From contig OY978530.1 of NCBI GenBank assembly GCA_963854835.1, positions 19,134,733 to 19,198,732 of the forward strand: a DNA stretch of 64,000 nt, in the 5' to 3' direction. The notes beneath the pieces are model-generated. The model saw only the letters and a list, made by a program, of their open reading frames with translations, searched no databases and was not told where the DNA came from. Made by a program: the position numbers and the translations under genes. The DNA is from Megamerina dolium (lineage: Eukaryota; Arthropoda; Insecta; Diptera; Megamerinidae). Numbering within the stretch: the first letter of the stretch is position 1; every line of letters starts with the position of its first letter. Of the stretch, positions 51,601 to 58,808 are shown piece by piece.

Positions 51601-52261
51601 TTGGATTTAAAATTCGCACCGGTACTATTCCATTTTCTTTAGGTTCTACTAACGTCCTACCAAGTATGATGTTTTTATTCGTTATTTCTTTATCTGCTTC
51701 CACCAGCCACAACTTGCCTGTCCCATCATCCACATTCATCTGTGCCCATATCACCGCTTCTGATTTTGCTGGAACCTCTTGGCGTTGACATGCCAGTACT
51801 CGTTTGATGTTCCCACTACGCTTGTAACCGATGTTCAATGGTAGTTCGACATTTGCATAGCGCAGTATCCGTTGATTTAAATCTAACGTAAATCCGTTGC
51901 CAATCATAAAATCAACACCAATTATTACGTCATCGATGATGTCGGCCACAATGAATTCATGTTCCCATGTGCAATTTCCAATAGATACTCGTTTCTTTAT
52001 CTTGCCCAGAATTTGTGCATCCTCACCCGTTGCTGTACGCAATTTTATCCCCATTAAAGGCTCAAACCTCTTTACCAAATCGCTCTTGATTATAGAATGT
52101 GATGCACCAGTGTCCAGAGTTAACATTAATTCCATATTGTCCAATTTTCCATCAATAGTCAAGCTGCTTGGCACACGCTGTAGTTGTGAAATGTGAATGA
52201 TGGGGCAACCCACTGTTGGAGTCAGTTCACGCCCCGCTGAACTGACTCGATCTAGTTTAAC
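48668..52261 (-). CDS. pol: Pol polyprotein of the Ty3/Gypsy element (PR-RT-RNase H-IN)
   Basis: About 1180 codons are open from a GTG at 52213, and the frame stays open upstream across the gag stop. There is no ATG at the front, so Pol should be made as a Gag-Pol fusion by -1 frameshifting. Counting from the GTG codon, the protease motif LDTGAS is at about residue 33. Reverse transcriptase spans about 300-510, with LDLQSGYWQ (Asp 391) and YLDD (453-456). RNase H spans about 595-715 (LDTDASG, RRELLAILE, LRTDHSA). The integrase zinc finger is HNASSGGHLG...CKQC (836-876). The catalytic Asp 905, Asp 965 and Glu 1001 have the expected D-x35-E spacing. All key residues I checked are present. The frame ends in LERLAPYRGEV, 22 bases before the polypurine tract. 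Confidence 0.95.
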   Translation of the reverse strand, partial: VKLDRVSSAGRELTPTVGCPIIHISQLQRVPSSLTIDGKLDNMELMLTLDTGASHSIIKSDLVKRFEPLMGIKLRTATGEDAQILGKIKKRVSIGNCTWEHEFIVADIIDDVIIGVDFMIGNGFTLDLNQRILRYANVELPLNIGYKRSGNIKRVLACQRQEVPAKSEAVIWAQMNVDDGTGKLWLVEADKEITNKNIILGRTLVEPKENGIVPVRILNPTNTSTVVKKGMVIGHCQEVTAIVDCEKGSSIKSGRSGTGKAEIKAQMEEWAGVLTKQQKEKALQVLEKYSSIFSSNGKTGGRTTIVKHHIDTGDSRPIRQAPRRVPLAKRDEAIKLISDMQKQGVIEPSASPWSSPVVLVKKKDGSTRFCVDYRKLNDITKKDSYPLPRIDDTLDTLSGAKWFSTLDLQSGYWQVELGKEDKEKTAFSIGDGLWQFTVMPFGLCNAPATFERLMERVLRGLHWKTCLVYLDDIIVMGKDFNDHLEKLKEVFERIQSAGLKLNMKKCSLFRREVKYLGHKVTTEGVHTDEEKVAAVQEWPIPSNLHELRSFLGLCTYYRRFVPGFANIASSLHELTRKNKPFVWGEDQQKAFEQLKEKLCSAPILAYPVPGQKFVLDTDASGYGMGGVLSQIIDGQEKVIAYYSKILSKPERNYCVTRRELLAILECVKYFHKYLYGQSFHLRTDHSALRWLLQFKNPEGQLARWIERLQSYDFTIEHRKGGHHGNADALSRRPCKMECKHCSRVESKEHIVDIRLTNILPEESWTTERVQEDQRNDPDLVKIMEYKEQGIRPDWQEMANESPIAKAYWAQWQSLHLRDGCLFRAWESEDGKITNDLLVVPKARINEVIAEYHNASSGGHLGITKTVEKIKKRFYWVGCHDHVADWIRKCKQCAMAKGPTKKSRGKMHQYTVGAPFERIAMDIAGPFPISNAGNKYVLVVIDYFSKWPEVYPIPNQEASTVADVFVNQWVTRFGVPMELHSDQGRNFESVVFQEICRMLGIYKTRTTPLHPQSDGMVERFNRTLEEYLRKVVDKYQRDWDVHIPMFLMAYRCAQHDTTATTPAMAIFGNELRLPADLKFGVVTPTRSTEGNYTSEKREQLDEVHQFIRERSQMISDKMKARYDLKANSKGFYEGELVMLHNPQRKKGLSPKLQTHWEGPYEIIAKINDVVYRIQRAWNKRAKFKVVHLERLAPYRGEV
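52219..52261 (-). promoter_or_regulatory. -1 ribosomal frameshift signal between gag and pol
   Basis: On the element strand GTTAAAC (52255-52261) immediately precedes the gag stop TAG. It is in the correct phase for tandem slippage (G TTA AAC), and the same heptamer is a known natural slip site. After a six-base spacer comes a perfect 11-bp stem, GAGTCAGTTCA/TGAACTGACTC, with the 8-base loop GCGGGGCG. Pol lies in the -1 frame and is open across this point. The combination of slip site, spacer and stem is the classical arrangement; the function itself is inferred. Confidence 0.88.
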
Positions 52262-53667
52262 GATGGATTTGTGTTAGTGGAGCGATCGCTATCCACCTTA
52301 TTCTCCTTCTTTTGTCTTCCTGGAGAATTCGATCTTGATCGCTTTCGTCGTAGACGGCAGTCACGCGCCATGTGTCCTGGTTTGTCGCAAATAAAGCACT
52401 TACCAGTAAATTTGTTTTCGCGTCGACCTGTTGTTCTTCCTTCAGGCTGCACTACAGATTTGAATGCCTGACACACTGCTTCAACCAGATCTGCTGTTTC
52501 TGTTTCTAGTTGGCGTACCCGTGGCATTGGTCGACACATCAAACTGGCGGCTTCATATGTCAAAGCGCTACTGACTGTTTCGGCATAAGTATTCCTGGGT
52601 GACATGACTAGGGCACGCTTTGTCTCTCCATCACGTATGCCATCTATGAATGCCTCTATTTTTATTTTTTCGACGAACTCTTCCGAATTACCGGAGAACG
52701 CTAGATGACATAAGCGCTCAATATCGGAAGCGAATTCCTGAAGGCTCTCATTACTCCGTTGCACTCGCGATCTCAATTCCACTCGATGTAATTGACTCTT
52801 GTATTCATTTCCATATTTTCGCTGGAGTGTGTCCATCAGTGATTGGTAGCTACCCCGATCTTTCTCTGGAATCATCTGTAACACTTCGGAAGCATTACCT
52901 TTTAATGCGACTATTAAAGCAGCAGTCTTGTCGCTGTCATCCCATTGATTCTTCGAAGCTGTTGTCTCGAATTGAAGCTTGAAGATGTTGAATGGCGTGC
53001 TTCCGTCAAATATTGGTGGCTTTAGTTTAATTGTAGTTGACTCTCTTATCACTGATGTGGTTGCTCCACTTATTTTTATTTTATTAAGTTCGCGCTCTAA
53101 TTTCTCAAGCTTTTCTTCCAAGTCATCATGTCTGTCTACATGTTCCTTCAGCTTATCATCCAAATCATCCACATGTTCTTTCAGCTCTGTGACTTTGTCA
53201 TTAATAGCTCCGGAAATTTCCTGAAATCTAAGTTCAATTCCTTTTTGTAGATTTTCGATGACGTGTTCTTGGCGAGCCGAATGTTCTTGAAGCTTGGAGT
53301 CAATGCGAGACGCATTTCCTTGAATTTCCGTACGTAATTCACTAATAACGCCCTCTTGGCGTACCGAATGTTCTTGAAACTTGGAGTCAATGCGAGACGC
53401 ATTTTCTTGTAGCTGTTGTTGCATCATGGTTTTCATGAATTCCATGAGTTGACCACTCGAATCTATTTTGCTCTCTTCCTCAGCGTGCACAACTGCTTGT
53501 ATATCGGCTTCCTCGAAGAACTCATGTTCTTCTACATTAATTCCCTTAGCCTCCATAGCTTGCCTCAGCCTCACCAGCAGTTCCGCCTTTGCACCTGATG
53601 ACGATAGATTCATCTCTACCAACAGCTTTTTAAGCTGGTCCACTTTTAGTTGGTCAATTTTCACCAT
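52252..53667 (-). CDS. gag: Gag of the Ty3/Gypsy element (SAP domain, coiled coil, CCHC)
   Basis: The product has 471 codons and begins at an ATG nine bases after the primer-binding site. Residues 1-40 fit a SAP motif (LKVDQLKKLLVEMNLSSSGAK...LLVRL), a small DNA- or chromatin-binding fold. Residues about 60-200 are predicted coiled coil from the heptad-like Leu/Ile/Glu/Lys pattern. They include a 29-residue tandem repeat (NASRIDSKFQEHSVRQE / NASRIDSKLQEHSARQE), seen in DNA as an 87-bp repeat near 53274 and 53361. The capsid-like region follows at about 215-400. One zinc knuckle, CFICDKPGHMARDC, lies at 424-437, then a basic tail. Gag packages the RNA and forms the particle. A SAP domain at the front is unusual for Gag and might help nuclear or chromatin targeting; that role is inference. 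Confidence 0.93.
   Translation of the reverse strand: MVKIDQLKVDQLKKLLVEMNLSSSGAKAELLVRLRQAMEAKGINVEEHEFFEEADIQAVVHAEEESKIDSSGQLMEFMKTMMQQQLQENASRIDSKFQEHSVRQEGVISELRTEIQGNASRIDSKLQEHSARQEHVIENLQKGIELRFQEISGAINDKVTELKEHVDDLDDKLKEHVDRHDDLEEKLEKLERELNKIKISGATTSVIRESTTIKLKPPIFDGSTPFNIFKLQFETTASKNQWDDSDKTAALIVALKGNASEVLQMIPEKDRGSYQSLMDTLQRKYGNEYKSQLHRVELRSRVQRSNESLQEFASDIERLCHLAFSGNSEEFVEKIKIEAFIDGIRDGETKRALVMSPRNTYAETVSSALTYEAASLMCRPMPRVRQLETETADLVEAVCQAFKSVVQPEGRTTGRRENKFTGKCFICDKPGHMARDCRLRRKRSRSNSPGRQKKENKVDSDRSTNTNPSLN
53274..53447. repeat. 87-bp tandem repeat inside gag
   Basis: AATGTTCTTGAAGCTTGG at about 53279 and AATGTTCTTGAAACTTGG 87 bp later begin near-identical stretches containing GGAGTCAATGCGAGACGCAT. 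The length is a multiple of three, so the repeat lengthens the coiled coil by 29 residues without breaking the frame. Confidence 0.85.
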
Positions 53668-53676
53668 CTTTACAGA

Positions 53677-53694
53677 ATCCCACTTCTGACACCA
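53677..53694 (-). promoter_or_regulatory. Primer-binding site, tRNA-Leu type
   Basis: TGGTGTCAGAAGTGGGAT on the element strand starts two bases after the 5' LTR. Its complement, ending CTTCTGACACCA, matches the 3' end of animal tRNA-Leu including the added CCA. Reverse transcription would start here. Confidence 0.85.
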
Positions 53695-53696
53695 AT

Positions 53697-54134
53697 TGTT
53701 ACGTTTTTATTCTGTGAACGTTTAATTCTATTTGAATTACCTTGTTCGATCACTGGATTCTGTTAATGATAACTGCAACACTTATTTTATACAACTATAT
53801 ACAGCAACAATTTATTTAATAATCTCTATTTACAATCAACACTGTTTACAATCAACTATTTACTATAACACTTAAATGTACTAGCAGCTTTTGCCTTTGT
53901 ATCAATGTTTTCGCAATCACGTTCTGAATTAGATTGATTGTCAATTCTCAACACTGGCTCTATTTATACTCTGTTGGCAACACCCTAGAATCTTCCTTTA
54001 TCGAGATTCTTCTCTTCCTTTCTCGTTGGCTTGTTCTGGTTATCGCTTATTTCTTTTTGTTGACATTCGTTTCGATGCTGCCAATAGAGTCAGTCACAAT
54101 AGTGATGAGTAATCAACTATCGATACTCGTTACA
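53697..54134 (-). repeat. 5' LTR (438 bp)
   Basis: This copy looks identical to the 3' LTR over its full length and has the same TG...CA ends. The element's promoter should be here: TATAAATA at 53961-53968 on the minus strand, with a start about 30 bases downstream in the ACAATCAATC region. Confidence 0.96.
53961..53968 (-). promoter_or_regulatory. TATA box of the retrotransposon promoter
   Basis: TATAAATA stands alone in the middle of the 5' LTR at the position expected for the U3/R boundary. Transcription would run leftwards into gag. Confidence 0.6.
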
Positions 54135-54235
54135 ATATGTTGATGATTTTCGAAATAGAGAAACAGGTGGATGAAAGTAGTGGCGTGTAATTTTCAGGAT
54201 AATACTGGCGATAATCTAGGCAAGCTATGAATGCT
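54135..54235 (+). pseudogene. NUDT9-like pseudogene, 3' part
   Basis: After the retrotransposon and its ATAT duplication, the frame reads VDDFRNRETGG, then WMKVVACNFQDNTGDNLGKL in a shifted frame. This continues the NUDT9 pattern YVDDPRN...AWMETEAVNYHDETG. Removing the element and one ATAT makes EEL run straight into YVDDFRN in frame. This shows that the two halves were one sequence and fixes the insertion point. A TGA after RETGG and the short length show decay. The catalytic domain's last part is not recognisable further right. Confidence 0.72.
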
Positions 54236-54528
54236 TAATGGGTAGAATTCAATAGTACATTGCAATTGCATGCACTTTATTTATTTATTTATTTAGTTAT
54301 TTTTCCCTCACAAGATGTGTTTTTTGAGAAATAACAAAGAAATGAATAATTAAGAAAAAAAATCATATTTTATTTGTGGAACAAGTAATTAAACTGCTAC
54401 AAGCGTTTTGCTAGTGTAAATTTGGAAAATGATTAATATTTCATTATAACAAAATGAAATTACAGTAAGTTTTCAGATTGCGGATAATTATGGAAATTTA
54501 CTTCAACATTTTTAACGAAAGAAATAAA
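54236..54528. other. AT-rich stretch, no gene seen
   Basis: It contains a TTTATTTATTTATTTA run near 54279 and poly-A/T tracts, with nothing else recognisable. Confidence 0.5.
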
Positions 54529-54530
54529 TA

Positions 54531-54775
54531 CCACATTGATCAAAAAGGTCCCGGAATAACCACCGCGTGGCGCTCCCATCGTTCCAATTTGAGTTCTGTT
54601 TTTTTGTTAAGTTGGTACATCTGTTGTTGATATTCCCTCTAAATCTTAGCGTCATAGCTTGACATTTGCAAAGGTTACGTAACCAAGAGTACATCTATCT
54701 CAGTGCTTCTTGCGATTTTTCCATTACTTCCTCTCGGCTGCTGAAACGCGTTCCCCGTAATGGTTTTTTAACTCG
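54531..54775 (-). pseudogene. Mariner transposon relic (C-terminal transposase and end)
   Basis: On the minus strand, VKKPLRGTRFSSREEVMEK near 54735-54775 resembles the KKPLRGRRFSSDEEV block near the C-terminus of mariner transposases. Downstream on the same strand, TTATTCCGGGACCTTTTTGATC followed by AATGTGG and TA resembles a mariner end, which commonly contains CCGGGACTTTTTGATCAA. The stretch between is frameshifted. Only this end of the element remains, and I cannot find its partner end. Confidence 0.55.
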
Positions 54776-55387
54776 ATTGAATTGCGATTCACATAATTTC
54801 TTTTGCAAATGAAAATATCAAAGCTAATATAGTGATTCAAAAGTCATTCATCTAGTCGATAGAGTTGAATCAAATGGCTGACTTGGATTCCATTCCTGGT
54901 CACATCCTAGAAAATTGTGTTCTGCTACATCAATTGTGTAAATGAGCTTCAAAATCTGTAATATAAATAGATTAATACATTTCTTTGTATTTGAACAAAT
55001 AAATATGCACACTTACCGAAAACCATGTAAACAAAAATGAACACTTCAACGGAGTGTCAAATGTATGGTGAAATGAATTTAATGATGCACTTGGTTGTGT
55101 TTCTAACTAAAATTTTAATAATATTTTTCACATCCGAACTTATTTACATGTAAAACTAGTAAATGCTAAATAATAAAAATTTGTTGCAAATATAATAATG
55201 GATTTCCTAAGTATATATACGTAAATTTTGTAGAAATTTTAATAATTTTATAAATTTTAATATAAATGTAACAATGCAGTAAAATTCATTCACCATTAAT
55301 GGTGTGTTACAATTTTCACAGGTGGAAAAATAGGCTCTTTATAATAGTACTAAATATTTTCTGATTTTTCATAATTAGAGAATTTTA
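54776..55387. other. AT-rich stretch, no gene seen
   Basis: Long AT-rich sequence with many short A and T runs; no open frame of interest, RNA gene or repeat family that I can recognise. Confidence 0.5.
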
Positions 55388-55399
55388 GTGACATATGAA
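55388..55399. repeat. 12-bp target site duplication of the non-LTR element, left copy
   Basis: GTGACATATGAA lies next to the 3' tail of the element and recurs at 62378-62389 beyond its 5' end. Confidence 0.92.
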
Positions 55400-55419
55400 G
55401 GTTAGGTTAGGTTAGGTTA
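55400..55419 (-). repeat. (TAACC)4 3' tail
   Basis: Four perfect GGTTA units (plus strand) form the extreme 3' end of the element, directly beside the target duplication. The unit equals the ancestral insect telomere repeat TTAGG, which Diptera have lost. Here it is most simply the element's own tail for target-primed reverse transcription, not a telomere. Confidence 0.9.
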
Positions 55420-57177
55420 TGCGGCTTTCCTCCTCTTCCTCGTCCTGGCAGCTGCGACAGAAATCGTTGGCCGGTAAGCCGAGCCTTGCAGCATGCCTAC
55501 CCACAAGCCAGTGGCCCGTGAGTACGGCGACTACATTACTTATGGTTTTCCTGCCCATTGACAACAGTGAACGGTTTCGTCTATTGTCAAGGGTTGGCCA
55601 GATTTTCCTAGTGGTAGCACAAGAGCTCTCATCCCGCCATCTTCTATTGGCAATGGTGAAATAATGTTGTGTAATAAGAAGCTTGCATGTTGCAAGCGGA
55701 ATTCCGGCTTGATGAGATGGATAGATCTCTGGCAACTTAGTGCCCGATCTCGCCAATTCATCTGCCTCACAGTTCCCTGGAATGTCCCTATGCCCCGGTA
55801 CCCATACAATGTGAACATTGTAGTACTCCGCTAGCTCGTTAAGAGCTGTGCGGCATTTAAGGGCAAGTGCCGATTTGGCGAACGCTCCTGCGAGAGATTT
55901 AATGGCAACTTGACTGTCCGTGTAGATAAAAAAATCTTTGAAGGATATTGTATTACAGCTAAGCCACGTTGTCGCCTCCTTTATAGCCATTATCTCGGCT
56001 TGAAAAACACTGCAAAAGTCGGGTAATCGGAACTTGAGCTTAATGCGCAAGGAATCAGAAAAGACGCCACCTCCTACCCTACCCTCCAATTTGGAGCCAT
56101 CTGTGTACAATTGTACCGATTGAACTCCAGTTTCATTGACAATACCCCTATTCCATTCTTCCCTTGAGGGTATGTGGGTTGAGAAACTATTGTCAAAGCA
56201 TGATATGGGGATGGTATAGTCGATGGCATTCGGAATCGTAGTGCACTCCCCCAGGATCCTTGAGTGTCCGTATCTTGGTTGAGCCCAGCGTGAAGCTATT
56301 TTTAGTCTAATTGCTGATATCAGAGCTCTCTGCCTGCCAAATAAATCTACGGGGAGTAGATGCAGTAGCGAGTAGAGCGCTTTTGACGGGGTGGTTCTTA
56401 GAGCGCCTGTTGTCAACACCGCAGACGTCCTTTGAACCTTGTCTATTTGTCGTCTATGTACCTCCTTATTTAAGGATTCCCACCAGACTATCACACCGTA
56501 AAAAAGAATTGGTCTCACGACCGCAGAGTATAGCCATGATACGATTGTAGGACTCATCCCCCATCTTTTACCTATGGCTTTCTTACAGGAATAGAGTGCT
56601 GCAGTTGCTTTACGAACCATTTCCATCGTTTGGTTTCCAACTTAGTTTCCTATCTAAAGTTATACCCAAATATTTCGCCTGTTCAGTTAGCTTTAGACTA
56701 GTTCTCCCAATTCTAGGTAAGGTAAAATAGGTATTTTATGCTTTCTAGTAAAGAGGACTAGTTCAGTTTTGGCAGGGTTAATGGCCAGACCAGAGTTTGA
56801 AGCCCATTTGGACAGGATTGATAAGGCATGGTTCATCACTTCGGTGAGTGTATTTAAATATTTCCCCGATGCCACAAGTGCCACGTCATCTGCATAAGCC
56901 ACCGCTTCGCATCCCGTGGCCTGTAAAGATATGAGAACTTCATTAATGGTTAAGTTCCACAAAAGAGGCGACAGCACACCCCCTTGAGGGGTGCCCTTAA
57001 TCGCAAATCTGCTAATGCATGAGGTACCCAATTTTGAGTTTATCACTCTTTGCTTTAGCAATAGACTAATGAATCTAATAATAGGTTCATCTACCTTAAG
57101 CATAGCAAGAGAGTTTTCGACTGCTTCTGGGTTTATGTTATTGAAGGCCCCTTCAATATTCAGAAAGGTGACCAAGC
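55409..57177 (-). pseudogene. ORF2 of the non-LTR element, 3' part (RT palm, RNase H)
   Basis: This part holds the rest of the reverse transcriptase: VTFLNIEGAFNNI (motif A), GTPQGGVLSPLLWN, AYADDVALVASGK and LTEQAKYLGITLD. The thumb region KAIGKRWGMSP...VRPILFYGVIVWW follows, then RNase H (LYTDGSKLEG, FQAEIMAIKEA, IYTDSQVAIKSL, VWVPGHRDIPGNCEADELA). It ends in FCRSCQDEEEEES, the first half of a CCHC-like motif whose His and last Cys are missing. Motif A normally reads FLDIEGAFNN. The catalytic Asp is Asn here, so the polymerase would be dead even without frameshifts near 56700 and 56615. The last 404 codons up to 56626 are one open frame. The Tc1 element at 57180 separates it from the 5' part. 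Confidence 0.88.
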
Positions 57178-57179
57178 TA
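57178..57179. repeat. TA target duplication of the Tc1-like element, left
   Basis: TA precedes CAGTGAGCGAC, and TA at 58807-58808 follows the mirrored end. TA duplication is the hallmark of Tc1/mariner insertion. Confidence 0.9.
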
Positions 57180-57379
57180 CAGTGAGCGACAAAAGTCTAC
57201 GTACTTCGACCATTTCTGCTATCTGACATGTCCAAAAGCATAATGAAAAGAAGTAATGATGCAATTTTGTTTTAAATATGTTTTTATTATTACATAGCAA
57301 AAATTATCTTATTTCATTAAAAACTTAACAAGTTATTAACATAAAACGAAAAAAATTCAATGACAAAAGTCTACGTACG
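57180..57379. repeat. Left 200-bp inverted repeat of the Tc1-like element
   Basis: The outer direct repeat starts at about 57188 and the inner one at about 57362. The inner copy also encodes the last codons of the transposase (SYVDFCH). Confidence 0.93.
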
Positions 57380-58454
57380 ATTTGAAAATCAAAAGGAAAT
57401 ACTTTGATAAGGCACTAAAAGTTAAAATAAGTCGTCGTTTAATATTTGGTTGAGCATCTATAACTGCTTGCAAACGTCGGGGCATTGAAACGACTAAATT
57501 TTCGATTTCAAGGGCAGTTATTTGTTGCCATTCCTGTTGCAGCTTCTCTTTTAGTACTAGGGCACTAGTAATGTGATGTTTCCGTATCTTCCGCTCCAAA
57601 AGCTCCCAAACGTGTTCAATAATATTTAAGTCTGGGCTTTGAGGAGGTGAATACAGTTGTCGTGGAGCGTAGTAAAGCAGCCAGTCCCTCACGATGTGGG
57701 CGGTATGTTTTAGATCGCTATCCTGTTGGAAGATCCAACTCTCACCAAGGCATAGTTTATCAACCGATGCTTTTAAGTTTTGTTTCAAAATAGATTTATA
57801 TTGAAAGCGATCCATGTTACCCTCCACAAATACCAAATTTCCAACTCCAGATGCAGCGACAGCGCCCCAAACCATTACACTCCCACCGCCATGCTTCACC
57901 GTAGGAACTAAGTGTTTCGGGTTCATTGCGGTATTTGGTTTTCTCCAAATTTTGGCTCTACCGTCACTTCCAAATAAATTGTATTTTGACTCATCTGTAA
58001 ATAATACTCGTTTCCAGAAATCAATTCCCTTGTCTAAATGCTTTTGCGCGAATTCCAAACGAAGTTTGCGATATTTTTCACTTATATACGGTTTCTTACG
58101 CGTAGTTCTGCTGTGAAACCCATTATTATTCAAGGCTCTTTGAACTGTTCGTGGATGCACATTTGTATTTGACCTAGTTGCTAGCTCTGCGGCCAACTTA
58201 GTGCCTGCCACTTTCGGATTTTGATCCACTTCTTTCAAAATGAACGATACATCTCTGCGACTCAGCTTCTTTGGGCGACCACTAAGCGGTTTATTTTCAA
58301 GACTATTCGTTTTTTTGTAGTTATTGAACATTGTTTGAACTGTTGATTTTGTTAAATTTAATAAGCTTGATATTTCACCATACGATTTGTTTTCATTTCT
58401 ATAATTTACTACTAAGTTTCGCAAATCAATTGATATTTCTTTACGGGAAGCCAT
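57357..58454 (-). CDS. Tc1-like DD34E transposase
   Basis: The frame is open and I start it at MASRKEIS, which gives 365 residues. An upstream in-frame ATG at 58493 adds 13 less typical residues. The N-terminus (about 1-120) has two helix-turn-helix units of the paired type, with the SGRPKKLS linker resembling an AT-hook. The catalytic core shows LFTDESKYN (first Asp), FQQDSDLKHTAH (second Asp) and NIIEHVWE (Glu), with 34 residues between the last two, hence DD34E. The second motif is usually QQDNDPKHTA. Here Asn is Ser and Pro is Leu, which may mark early decay. At the C-terminus the frame runs into the inner direct repeat, so its final seven residues (SYVDFCH) come from transposase-binding DNA. 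The enzyme would cut and paste the element at TA sites. Confidence 0.93.
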   Translation of the reverse strand: MASRKEISIDLRNLVVNYRNENKSYGEISSLLNLTKSTVQTMFNNYKKTNSLENKPLSGRPKKLSRRDVSFILKEVDQNPKVAGTKLAAELATRSNTNVHPRTVQRALNNNGFHSRTTRKKPYISEKYRKLRLEFAQKHLDKGIDFWKRVLFTDESKYNLFGSDGRAKIWRKPNTAMNPKHLVPTVKHGGGSVMVWGAVAASGVGNLVFVEGNMDRFQYKSILKQNLKASVDKLCLGESWIFQQDSDLKHTAHIVRDWLLYYAPRQLYSPPQSPDLNIIEHVWELLERKIRKHHITSALVLKEKLQQEWQQITALEIENLVVSMPRRLQAVIDAQPNIKRRLILTFSALSKYFLLIFKSYVDFCH

Positions 58455-58606
58455 TGTCACAACCACGAACTTCTGGAAACAGCCAAAATACAACTAAATG
58501 CAATCCAAGTATGTCTATTACCAAGCAAAACAGCAAAATGTAACTAGCGGTACTTTCCCGTTATTGCGCCGCAACACACAACAAAAAAGAAGCGTGGAAT
58601 GCTCGC

Positions 58607-58806
58607 CGTATGTAGACTTTTGTCATTGAATTTTTTTCGTTTTATGTTAATAACTTGTTAAGTTTTTAATGAAATAAGATAATTTTTGCTATGTAATGAT
58701 AAAAACATATTTAAAACAAAATTGCATCATTACTTCTTTTCATTATGCTTTTGGACATGTCAGATAGCCGAAATGGTCGCCGTACGTAGACTTTTGTCGC
58801 TCACTG
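58607..58806. repeat. Right 200-bp inverted repeat of the Tc1-like element
   Basis: It mirrors the left repeat. The inner direct repeat reads GTATGTAGACTTTTGTC, one base different from the other three copies, and the outer one GTACGTAGACTTTTGTC. Confidence 0.93.
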
Positions 58807-58808
58807 TA

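Larger units (their letters stand above)
48192..54134 (-). mobile_element. Ty3/Gypsy LTR retrotransposon, complete (5943 bp)
   Basis: The element has two LTRs, an ATAT duplication, a primer-binding site, a polypurine tract, and gag and pol frames with no internal stop that I could find. Pol order is protease, reverse transcriptase, RNase H, integrase, which defines Ty3/Gypsy. There is no third long frame and hence no envelope gene. The two 438-bp LTRs look identical by eye, so the insertion is recent. Primer use (tRNA-Leu) and the SAP-domain Gag would fit an mdg3-like lineage, but naming the lineage needs a tree. It lies inside the NUDT9-like pseudogene. Confidence 0.95.
57180..58806 (-). mobile_element. 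Tc1-like transposon with IR/DR ends (1627 bp)
   Basis: The ends are mirror images starting CAGTGAGCGACAAAAGTC. The inverted repeats are 200 bp (57180-57379 and 58607-58806) with only about five differences. Each repeat carries two direct copies of GACAAAAGTCTACGTAC, one outer and one inner, for four in all. This IR/DR layout is known from Sleeping Beauty, Minos, Bari3 and relatives, where the transposase binds each copy. The enclosed transposase frame is open. Excising it with one TA restores the host retrotransposon frame (CKEYSLVTFLN), which confirms the boundaries. It is the younger of the two nested elements. Confidence 0.95.

Noticed and set aside
48192..54134. Endogenous retrovirus with an envelope gene
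   Set aside because: Pol ends 22 bases before the purine tract, and there is no third long frame, so it is a retrotransposon without env.
55396..55419. Interstitial telomere made of TTAGG repeats
   Set aside because: Only four units, exactly between a retroelement end and its target duplication, so an element tail explains it better.
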